Positions 1 through 6,155 of a stretch of DNA of 7,869 nt are shown in pieces (the first letter of the stretch is position 1; every line of letters begins with the position of its first letter). Under the pieces are notes generated by a model that saw only the letters and a program-made list of their open reading frames with translations, had not been told where the DNA came from and searched no databases. The translations under genes and the position numbers were made by a program. This stretch comes from Bacteroidota bacterium (GTDB taxonomy: Bacteria > Bacteroidota > Bacteroidia > Bacteroidales > Rikenellaceae): NCBI GenBank assembly GCA_023413645.1, contig JAEZPN010000052.1:1-7869 (forward strand), in the 5' to 3' direction.

Positions 1-210
1 CGCGCAAAGATTGTGGGCCGCGTATGTATGGATAGCGCAATGATAGATATTACGGATATTGAGGGCGTTGAGGTAGGCGATAAGGTTACGATATTTGGCA
101 CCGAGAGTGGAAATACGCTCGAGGATATGGCGCGTGTGCTCGATACCATATCGTACGAGATTATGACCTCTATCTCGCAGCGCGTAAAACGAATATATAC
201 AGAACGATAA
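1..210 (+). CDS. alr: Alanine racemase, C-terminal end (partial; possibly the end of a MurF-Alr fusion)
   Basis: The reading frame is open from the first base and gives the last 69 residues of the protein; the start lies outside the window. Alanine racemase is a PLP enzyme that interconverts L- and D-alanine for peptidoglycan precursors in the cytoplasm. Visible are the C-terminal beta-domain signature VGRVCMD, whose Cys-Met-Asp lies at the active site of the neighbouring subunit in known Alr dimers, then a GDKVTIFG strand, and a final YEIMTSISQRVKRIY stretch that matches the usual Alr ending. The PLP lysine and catalytic tyrosine would be upstream and cannot be checked. In Bacteroidetes this domain is frequently fused behind MurF (D-Ala-D-Ala ligase); whether that holds here is not visible. 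The stop codon overlaps the next start (TAATG), which suggests translational coupling and a shared transcript. Confidence 0.93.
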   Translation, partial: RAKIVGRVCMDSAMIDITDIEGVEVGDKVTIFGTESGNTLEDMARVLDTISYEIMTSISQRVKRIYTER

Positions 211-923
211 TGAAGGGTACGATATATATGATTCCATGCCCCATATCGGAGGCTACGCCGGTGTGGGATGTCCTGCCCGAGGCAAATCGCAAGATTATGG
301 ACTCGCTCGACTACTTCATCGTCGAGAATACACGCTCGGCACGCCGCTTCCTCTCGAAGGCGGGTGTGTCACGCAAGATTGAGGAGCTGGAGTTTGTGGA
401 ACTCAACGAGCATACGACCGATGCCCGCGAGGTGGAGCGCATGCTTAAGCCCGTGTTGGAGGGTCGCTCGGCAGGTGTTATATCGGAGGCGGGAGTGCCA
501 GGTGTTGCGGACCCTGGTGCCGCTATCGCTGCATTGGCTCATCGCCATGGTGTGCGTGTAGTGCCTCTTGTGGGACCATCGTCAATACTTATGTCGGTTA
601 TGGCATCGGGCCTCAATGGTCAGTCGTTCGCCTTTGTGGGCTATCTCCCCATCAAGGACCCCGAGCGTCAGCGCCGCCTGAGGGAACTGGAGCGCAGAGT
701 TACGGAGGAGCAGCAGTCGCAGCTCTTCATCGAGGCGCCATACCGCAATGTCAAGCTCTTCGAGACGCTCGTTAAGAGCCTTTCGCCCCGCTTGAAGCTC
801 ACGGTGGCTACGGACATTACTGCCCCCGATGAGTATATCCGCACCATGACCATCGAGGCGTGGCGCAAGGCGGGTGTGCCACCTTTTGAGAAGCGTCCCA
901 CTATATTTATATTAGGCATATAA
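210..923 (+). CDS. RsmI-like SAM-dependent methyltransferase (tetrapyrrole-methylase fold)
   Basis: This 237-residue protein belongs to the family of RsmI, which 2'-O-methylates C1402 of 16S rRNA using SAM. Family landmarks appear in order: an N-terminal IPCPI strand (res. 8-12, where RsmI has ATPIGN), ENTR (39-42, RsmI EDTR), NEH (66-68), SEAGVPGVADPG (92-103, RsmI SDAGTPGISDPG), VGPSS (121-125), SGLNGQSFAFVGYLP (133-147), and an IEAPYRN segment (174-180). The fold and SAM-binding loops look intact, but several positions that are near-invariant in RsmI differ (D to N in EDTR, D to E in SDAG, and the IGN loop). It may therefore be the divergent Bacteroidetes paralogue and not RsmI itself, so I give no gene symbol. 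It overlaps alr by one base and is followed 15 bases later by grpE. The start at 210 fits the family N-terminus, which begins just before the first beta-strand. Confidence 0.85.
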   Translation: MKGTIYMIPCPISEATPVWDVLPEANRKIMDSLDYFIVENTRSARRFLSKAGVSRKIEELEFVELNEHTTDAREVERMLKPVLEGRSAGVISEAGVPGVADPGAAIAALAHRHGVRVVPLVGPSSILMSVMASGLNGQSFAFVGYLPIKDPERQRRLRELERRVTEEQQSQLFIEAPYRNVKLFETLVKSLSPRLKLTVATDITAPDEYIRTMTIEAWRKAGVPPFEKRPTIFILGI

Positions 924-938
924 TTTGTTCATTATAAT

Positions 939-1547
939 ATGAAACAATTTAATTTTAGGAGATTTATGAAGGGTCAACAGACAGATAATGAGAAAGATAT
1001 GAAGACAACAAACGTCGATACAGAGAACACAGAGCAGACAGTGAACGCTGCTGATGCTGACAATGTGTCAGTTGAGGCTGAGGAGTCGACTGACAATGTG
1101 GCAGTAGAGCCTACTCTCGAGGAGCAGATCGCCGCATGGCGCGATAAGTATATGCGTTTGCAGGCCGAGTTTGACAACTTCCGTAAGCGCACCATCAAGG
1201 AGAAGATGGAGCTTGTGGAGCGTGGCTCGGAGGGCGCATGGAAGGCTATCTTGCCCGTTCTCGATGATATGGAGCGTGCGGTAGCTGCTTCGGCAAAGAG
1301 CGAGGACATCGTAGCCTTGCGCGAGGGTGAGACACTCGTGATGAAGAAGTTTGAGAGCGTGCTTAACACCGCGGGCATCAAGGCTATCGAGTGTGTGGGC
1401 TTGCCCTTTAACGAGGAGGAGCAGGAGGCCGTAGCGCGTTTCGCTGCGGGCGAGGATAAGCGCGGCCTTGTTATCGACTGCGTGCAGCGTGGCTACAAGA
1501 TGGGTGACCACGTATTGCGCTACGCAAAGGTTGTTGTTGGCGAATAA
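939..1547 (+). CDS. grpE: GrpE, nucleotide-exchange factor for DnaK
   Basis: GrpE is a cytoplasmic dimer that releases ADP from DnaK and so drives the chaperone cycle together with DnaJ. The first ~58 residues are acidic, Thr/Asn/Glu-rich and probably disordered. They are followed by a long coiled-coil helix (about 60-95, containing RLQAEFDNFRKRT), the helical-bundle segment ILPVLDDMERAV (104-115), and the beta-wing that contacts DnaK (about 145-202, with GLPFNEEEQEAV and a VQRGYKMGDHVLRYAKVVV ending). The usual HEAV is QEAV here. Length is normal (202 aa). The start is uncertain: 939 is the farthest ATG, 966 (residue 10) is preceded by AGGAG, and 999 is also in frame; all leave the folded core intact. 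dnaJ follows after 12 bases, the usual chaperone pairing. No dnaK or hrcA is present in the window. Confidence 0.95.
   Translation: MKQFNFRRFMKGQQTDNEKDMKTTNVDTENTEQTVNAADADNVSVEAEESTDNVAVEPTLEEQIAAWRDKYMRLQAEFDNFRKRTIKEKMELVERGSEGAWKAILPVLDDMERAVAASAKSEDIVALREGETLVMKKFESVLNTAGIKAIECVGLPFNEEEQEAVARFAAGEDKRGLVIDCVQRGYKMGDHVLRYAKVVVGE
957..961 (+). promoter_or_regulatory. Possible Shine-Dalgarno site for an internal grpE start at 966
   Basis: AGGAG lies four bases before the in-frame ATG at 966, whereas the farther ATG at 939 has only an AT-rich leader. If used, it moves the grpE start nine codons downstream. Bacteroidetes seldom rely on Shine-Dalgarno pairing and the spacing is short, so this is a weak argument. 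Confidence 0.3.
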
Positions 1548-1559
1548 TAGGGTAGTGTT

Positions 1560-2729
1560 ATGGCAGAAAAGAGAGACTACTACGAGGTGTTGGGTGTCGA
1601 GAAGAATGCCGACGCCGATACCATAAAGAAGGCCTATCGTAAGGCCGCAATTAAGTATCACCCCGATAAGAACCCAGGGGATAAGGATGCCGAGGAGAAG
1701 TTCAAGGAGGCAGCCGAGGCCTACGATGTCTTGTCGAACGAGGATAAGCGTGCGCGTTACGACCGCTTCGGTCATGCCGGCATGAATGGTCCTGGCGGTG
1801 GTGCGGGAGGCTTCAGTGGCTTTGGTGGCGCTGGCGGCTTCTCTATGGATGATATCTTCGAGCAGTTCGGTGATATCTTTGGTGGTACGTTTGGTGGCTT
1901 CGGCGGTGGCCGCAGCCGTGGTGGCCGTCAGAGAGTGAACCGCGGTAGCGACTTGCGTATCTCTGTGCGCCTCACGCTCAAGGAGATTGCCGAGGGTGTA
2001 ACGAAGAAACTTAAGCTAAATAAGGTTATCGCCTGCGAGAAGTGTGGCGGTACGGGAGCAAAGGATAAGTCGGCTTTCACAACCTGTTCGCAGTGTGGCG
2101 GCTCGGGTTATGTCATCACGGTGCAGAACTCATTCTTCGGCCGTATGCAGACCCAGAGCGTATGTCCATCATGTCAGGGTGAGGGTCGCGTAATCAAGGA
2201 TAAGTGTCCCCACTGTCACGGCGAGGGTACCGAGCGCGGCGATAAGGTCGTTGAGGTAAAGATTCCCGCAGGTGTTGCCGAGGGCATGGCACTCACGCTT
2301 CAAGGCATGGGTAATGCTGCGCGCCATGGTGGCGTAAATGGTGACCTTATCGTTGTAATCAAGGAGGAGAACCACCCCGACTTCGAGCGTCAGGGCAACA
2401 ACCTCGTGCACAACCTCGGTATCACTGTTACCACAGCGATACTTGGTGGTGATGCCGAAGTGCCCACAATAGATGGTCGCGTGCGCATCTCTATCGACCC
2501 GGGTACACAGTCTGGTAAGGTTATGCGCCTACGTGGCAAGGGTCTTCCCGATGTTAACGGCCGTGGTCGTGGCGACATCATCGTTGTTATAGATGTCGTT
2601 ATCCCCACAACCCTCAACAAGGAGGAGCGTAAGCTTGTCGAGCAGCTCAGCGAGCAGCCCAACTTTAAGCGTACGGATAGCCGCGATAATCAGGATATCC
2701 TAACCCGCATGAAGAACTTCTTTAGGTAG
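1560..2729 (+). CDS. dnaJ: DnaJ, J-domain co-chaperone of DnaK
   Basis: A full-length type I Hsp40 (389 aa) that delivers unfolded clients to DnaK and stimulates its ATPase. The J domain covers residues 5-70, with the HPD motif at 34-36. A Gly/Phe-rich linker follows (about 75-123), including the DDIFEQFGDIFGG segment. The zinc region spans 159-223 with four intact CxxCxGxG motifs (CEKCGGTG, CSQCGGSG, CPSCQGEG, CPHCHGEG) that bind two zinc ions. The rest is the pair of C-terminal substrate-binding beta domains and the dimerisation end. The start follows directly from the family N-terminus (KRDYYEVLGV). It sits 12 bases behind grpE and is most likely cotranscribed with it. The TAG stop is also the first triplet of a large inverted repeat, so the end of the gene lies within a potential RNA hairpin. 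Confidence 0.98.
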   Translation: MAEKRDYYEVLGVEKNADADTIKKAYRKAAIKYHPDKNPGDKDAEEKFKEAAEAYDVLSNEDKRARYDRFGHAGMNGPGGGAGGFSGFGGAGGFSMDDIFEQFGDIFGGTFGGFGGGRSRGGRQRVNRGSDLRISVRLTLKEIAEGVTKKLKLNKVIACEKCGGTGAKDKSAFTTCSQCGGSGYVITVQNSFFGRMQTQSVCPSCQGEGRVIKDKCPHCHGEGTERGDKVVEVKIPAGVAEGMALTLQGMGNAARHGGVNGDLIVVIKEENHPDFERQGNNLVHNLGITVTTAILGGDAEVPTIDGRVRISIDPGTQSGKVMRLRGKGLPDVNGRGRGDIIVVIDVVIPTTLNKEERKLVEQLSEQPNFKRTDSRDNQDILTRMKNFFR

Positions 2730-2851
2730 AAGTTGTCAAGCAAGGCTATTTTGGCGTTGCACTTGTCTTCGAAATCCTCATTTACCTTAGAGTAAACTGC
2801 GGTTTCTCAGACTGCGTGCGCCTAAAAATAACACTTGCTATACAACTTCTA
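2727..2851. repeat. 125-bp imperfect palindromic element (REP/MITE-like) between dnaJ and the next gene
   Basis: The ends are perfect 10-base inverted repeats: TAGAAGTTGT (2727-2736) and ACAACTTCTA (2842-2851). The two halves remain complementary inward with short gaps: AGCAAG pairs with CTTGCT, TATTTT with AAAATA, and GGCG with CGCC. A central hairpin has 21-base arms (2765-2785 and 2792-2812, 14 of 21 positions paired) around the loop CTTAGA. The centres of the outer and inner repeats agree within a base, so this is one structure and not chance overlap. It lacks a 3' T-tract, so it is not a standard intrinsic terminator. I see no clear target-site duplication and no ORF of its own. It could be a dispersed intergenic repeat, a mobile-element remnant, or a transcribed structured RNA that protects the dnaJ mRNA end. 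This element fills most of the 144-base gap between the two genes. Confidence 0.75.
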
Positions 2852-2873
2852 AAATCAACTATAAGTTAACTCT

Positions 2874-3431
2874 ATGTCGATATTTAGACCACATAAGACC
2901 AAGCCGCGTCAGTTTAACTACACGCCACGCTACTATGACCCCGTTAAGGAGGCATTCGACCAGCGTCGTCGTGAGCTGCATGGCACATCGAGCGAGACTG
3001 ACAACCTTCCATATCAGCCAGGCGACTACCTGCGCATGAAGAAGGAGGCACGTCGCGAGTCCCGCGAGGAGCAGTCGAAGGCTGCTTCAAACCGCCTATT
3101 GCGCTACGGTATCTTGATTGTGGCAGTGGGCTTGGGCTTCGCCTACATCATGCCCCATGCAACAGAGTTTATCACTCGCTTTATAAATGCAGGTGGAAAT
3201 ACGGAGGTTGTTGAGGGTGAGGCGACCTATAGTGCTGACAGTACCATGGTAGCCCCCAATGTGATACTAAACGAGCAGCATGGCGATATCGACTTTACAG
3301 AGTTTGAGACCCTATCTCCAGAGATTATCAACGAGATAGAGGTATATAATATGCAGACGCGCTCAGTGACAATCTACTCTGACGATGTGTTAATCGAGGA
3401 TGGTAAGGTTGTTACGAATGAGACCGAGTAA
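2874..3431 (+). CDS. Uncharacterised single-pass membrane protein upstream of mutL
   Basis: I do not recognise a defined function for this 185-residue protein. The N-terminal third is strongly basic and rich in aromatic residues (PRQFNYTPRYYDP at 11-23, then DQRRRE and a charged KKEARRESREEQSK region to about 69). This pattern resembles conserved Bacteroidetes proteins of unknown function that often lie next to mutL. One hydrophobic helix (about 75-95, LLRYGILIVAVGLGFAYIM) follows the positive stretch, so the N-terminus should be cytoplasmic. The remaining ~90 residues are acidic (pI clearly low), lack cysteines and would be periplasmic. There is no signal-peptidase site or lipobox. It follows the palindrome by 22 bases and ends 8 bases before mutL, which suggests cotranscription with mutL, though not necessarily a role in repair. 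Confidence 0.85.
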   Translation: MSIFRPHKTKPRQFNYTPRYYDPVKEAFDQRRRELHGTSSETDNLPYQPGDYLRMKKEARRESREEQSKAASNRLLRYGILIVAVGLGFAYIMPHATEFITRFINAGGNTEVVEGEATYSADSTMVAPNVILNEQHGDIDFTEFETLSPEIINEIEVYNMQTRSVTIYSDDVLIEDGKVVTNETE

Positions 3432-3439
3432 TTTGAGGC

Positions 3440-5383
3440 ATGGATAGAATAAAACTGCTACCCGAGATTGTTGCAAACCAGATTGCAGCAGGTGAGGTTG
3501 TCAATGCACCCTCGAACGTCGTCAAGGAGATGATGGAGAACTCCATTGACGCGGGGGCTAAGTGTGTGCGTGTCAACTTCCGCAACGGTGGCAAGGATAT
3601 GATCCAGATTGTCGATGACGGTATCGGTATGTCGATGATGGATGCCCGCATGGCATTCGACCGCCACGCTACGTCGAAGATTCGCTCCATAGAGGATGTC
3701 TACCAGTTGCACACCTTTGGTTTTAGAGGTGAGGCGCTGGCGAGTATCGCTGCGGTGGCGGAGGTCGAACTTCGCACACGCCGCGAGGAGGATGAGCTCG
3801 GCACGCTAACCGAGATTTCGGGTGGCGAGTTCCGCAGTCAGACACCCATATCGTGCTCGAAGGGTTCGCAGTTTGTGGTGCGCAACCTCTTCTATAACGT
3901 GCCCTCGCGTCGCAAGTTTATCGATGGCGACAATGCGCGTCTGGCCTCGCAGATAAAGAGTGAGTTCCAGCGTGTTGCGCTATGCAACCCCGAGGTGGAG
4001 TTCGAACTTAGACAGAATGATGCCCCCGTCTATATGTTGCCACCAACGAACCGTCGTGGCCGCATCATCGACATCGTGGGTAAGCACATACGCCAAAACT
4101 TGTTGGATGTTGAGGTAGATACCTCTGTTGTGCGCATCGAGGGCTTTGTGGGTCGCCCCGCAGCCGCTAAGAAACGTAACAACGAGCAGTACCTCTTTGT
4201 TAATGGTCGTTATTTCTACTCGCAGGCCATGCAGCGTACCATCGTGCGTGCCTATGAGAAACTTATACCCGAGGGTTGCATGCCCTCATACTTCATCTAC
4301 ATCACCGTAGACCCAGAGAGGGTAGATGTGAACGTGCATCCGCAGAAGACGACCGTGAAGTTCGCCGATACGGATGTAATACTCGAGATTTTGCAGGCCG
4401 CAATTCGCGAGACCCTCGCAAAGACAGGTGCCGTGCCACAGATGGACTTCAATGCCGAGGGCGTTGTCGATATTCCCGTATATGGCGGTGGGCGCCAGGT
4501 ATATCGTGAGCCACGCTCATCGACCAACGTCTCGTACAACCCCTTTATGGAGGAGTACATAGACCCCACTGCCCCCATGCCCGATGTCCCCTTTACGGGC
4601 TTCGACGTACCCTTCGAGGGTGGTGGTACTAAGGGTGTAGCACCTCGCAGTAGGATGCCTATCGCGGAGGTTGCAGAGGAGTTTGCCATCCACACCTCGA
4701 CCATGGGTTCGATGGCTTCGGGTAGCGTGATGGAGTTTATCGACGAGGAGCCCGAGTGCGAGGAGTCGTTGTTCGACATAGTATCCTCTTCGATGCAGAG
4801 CGTTGAGGTGCCCACGTTTGGCGAGTGTATGACCGTGGGTGGTGGATATGCTGTGGCTACGTATGGCTGCCGCAGTGTTGTTGTGTCGTTGCGTAGAGCC
4901 AAGGAGCGCATCATGTTTGAGGAGGTGCTCGCATCTATGAAGTGTGGCGCGGTGGCTACGCAGCGTATGTTCTTTGCTGAGGAGTTGGTGCTCTCGCTCG
5001 ATGAGTATGCACTGATGGAGGAGCATGCTACGGAGTTTGCGGCTATGGGCTTCGAGATAGAGTATCTCGGTGAGGGTCGCATCTCGGTTGCGGGACGTCC
5101 CGCAATTTTGGATGTGGCAACACCTCTCGATGAGTTGATATATGAGTTGTTGCACGGCATTGAGGATGGCGATATGCCCTTGGAGCGCGAGCGCGAGCGC
5201 ATGGCGGAGCTTATGGCACGTCGTGGTAGTGCTGGCTATGGCAAGGGTGTTAAGTCGGCCGATGCTTTGGAGTTGTTGCACCGCTTGGAGAAGTGTGCAA
5301 ACCCCAGCTTCACACACTCTGGTTCGCCCATCATGGCGGAGCTTACGGTAGATGAGTTGCGTGCGAAGCTCGCGAAATTTTAA
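3440..5383 (+). CDS. mutL: MutL, mismatch-repair ATPase (degenerate endonuclease motifs)
   Basis: MutL couples mismatch recognition by MutS to strand removal. The N-terminal GHKL ATPase is complete: catalytic E30 and N34 in KEMMENSIDAGA, DDGIGM (59-64), HATSK (76-80), GFRGEAL (94-100), and the lysine of HPQK (K303) that corresponds to E. coli K307. The transducer domain runs to about residue 325, then a variable linker rich in Pro/Gly/Glu to about 455, then the dimerisation domain. In that last domain the metal-binding endonuclease motifs known from MutH-lacking bacteria are eroded: the DQHAxxERxxYE position reads SLRRAKERIMFE (483-494), the QxLLxP position reads QRMFFA (508-513), and the CPHGRP position reads THSGSP (625-630). 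The N-terminal RPAS segment is APSN (23-26). Length (647 aa) is normal. The start at 3440 matches the family N-terminus (IKLLPEIVANQIAAGEV). It is tightly packed with its neighbours. Confidence 0.97.
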   Translation: MDRIKLLPEIVANQIAAGEVVNAPSNVVKEMMENSIDAGAKCVRVNFRNGGKDMIQIVDDGIGMSMMDARMAFDRHATSKIRSIEDVYQLHTFGFRGEALASIAAVAEVELRTRREEDELGTLTEISGGEFRSQTPISCSKGSQFVVRNLFYNVPSRRKFIDGDNARLASQIKSEFQRVALCNPEVEFELRQNDAPVYMLPPTNRRGRIIDIVGKHIRQNLLDVEVDTSVVRIEGFVGRPAAAKKRNNEQYLFVNGRYFYSQAMQRTIVRAYEKLIPEGCMPSYFIYITVDPERVDVNVHPQKTTVKFADTDVILEILQAAIRETLAKTGAVPQMDFNAEGVVDIPVYGGGRQVYREPRSSTNVSYNPFMEEYIDPTAPMPDVPFTGFDVPFEGGGTKGVAPRSRMPIAEVAEEFAIHTSTMGSMASGSVMEFIDEEPECEESLFDIVSSSMQSVEVPTFGECMTVGGGYAVATYGCRSVVVSLRRAKERIMFEEVLASMKCGAVATQRMFFAEELVLSLDEYALMEEHATEFAAMGFEIEYLGEGRISVAGRPAILDVATPLDELIYELLHGIEDGDMPLERERERMAELMARRGSAGYGKGVKSADALELLHRLEKCANPSFTHSGSPIMAELTVDELRAKLAKF

Positions 5384-5404
5384 TTTGTAACCAAACTTTA
5401 GAGT

Positions 5405-6097
5405 ATGTCTATATTTAGAACCAATAGTTCGACACCCCCTGTGGTGCTCAATCTTATAATTGCCAACCTCGTTGTCTTTTTGGCAATGAAGCTCTATGAT
5501 AGTAACATGATGTATGCTAACTTCGCGATGTTCAACGTAGACTTCAGATGTCTGGGCGAGGCTGATATGACGCTCTTTAAGCCTTGGCAGCCACTTACAT
5601 ATATGTTTATGCACTCCGCAGATGATTTTTCGCACATCTTCTTCAATATGTTCTCGTTGTGGATGTTTGGACGTACATTGGAGTTGGAGATGGGCTGGAA
5701 GCGCTTCCTTATATATTATATAGTATGTGGTGTGGGCGCAGCGCTCTTCCAGATGGGTGTCGCTCAGATAGACCTCGCACACCTCGAAGTTGGATCTAAA
5801 GACTGGTTTGGGTATATGGCAACACCTACCGTGGGTGCTTCGGGAGCGGTGTTTGGCCTACTCTTAGCGTTTGGTCTTATGCACCCTAACGCCATGATTT
5901 CGCTAATCTTCCCACCCATTACGCTTAAGGCTAAGTGGTTTGTGATTATATATGGCGCGTTGGAGCTTTTACTTGGTGTTTCAGGCACTATGGACAACGT
6001 GGCACACTTTGCCCACCTTGGCGGTATGTTCTGGGGCTGGTTGCTACTCCTATGGTGGCGTCATCAGGCTCGCAAGCGCAATAACTACTATTATTAA
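5405..6097 (+). CDS. Rhomboid-family intramembrane serine protease
   Basis: Rhomboids cleave transmembrane substrates inside the membrane with a Ser-His dyad. In this 230-residue protein the nucleophile is S146 in GASGAVFG (144-151), the base is H204 in AHLGG (203-207), and the HxxxN oxyanion motif is H77-N81, so it should be active. Six membrane helices are visible (about 14-30, 76-90, 99-119, 143-160, 177-195, 204-219), the basic bacterial topology, with a WQPLTYMFMH segment before helix 2 and the ExGWKRF motif after it. A short basic tail with a terminal YYY ends the protein. It starts 21 bases after mutL and is followed 58 bases later by the EEP enzyme. The rhomboid-EEP order recurs in Bacteroidales from what I know of the group. 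No substrate can be named from the sequence. Confidence 0.95.
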   Translation: MSIFRTNSSTPPVVLNLIIANLVVFLAMKLYDSNMMYANFAMFNVDFRCLGEADMTLFKPWQPLTYMFMHSADDFSHIFFNMFSLWMFGRTLELEMGWKRFLIYYIVCGVGAALFQMGVAQIDLAHLEVGSKDWFGYMATPTVGASGAVFGLLLAFGLMHPNAMISLIFPPITLKAKWFVIIYGALELLLGVSGTMDNVAHFAHLGGMFWGWLLLLWWRHQARKRNNYYY

Positions 6098-6155
6098 AGA
6101 GATAACGGACACAAAAAATAACAAACTTAACCCCAGGATATAAAGATTTAAGGCT

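Noticed and set aside
924..938. Promoter for grpE (TATAATTTG-like sequence in the short gap)
   Set aside because: The sequence does not satisfy TAnnTTTG in register and no -33 element lies at the right distance; the gap is only 15 bases.
1068..1775. A 235-codon minus-strand open frame over grpE and dnaJ
   Set aside because: It lies opposite conserved chaperone genes and shows no domain; it is a codon-bias shadow.
1788..1926. Gly-rich tandem repeat in dnaJ
   Set aside because: This is the normal Gly/Phe linker of DnaJ, not a separate repeat element.
2829..2860. Possible intrinsic terminator after dnaJ
   Set aside because: The hairpin potential is strong, but the right arm is followed by AAAATC and not by a T-run, so the standard terminator pattern is missing.
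5405..5422. Near-identical starts of the rhomboid gene and the pre-mutL gene (both MSIFR)
   Set aside because: The similarity stops after about 15-18 bases and the proteins are otherwise unrelated, so chance or shared preference for AT-rich start regions is enough.
4517..5782. A 421-codon open frame on the minus strand across mutL and the rhomboid gene
   Set aside because: It overlaps two well-supported genes, has a composition rich in His, Leu, Arg and Cys with no recognisable motif, and arises from the GC-biased codon use of mutL.
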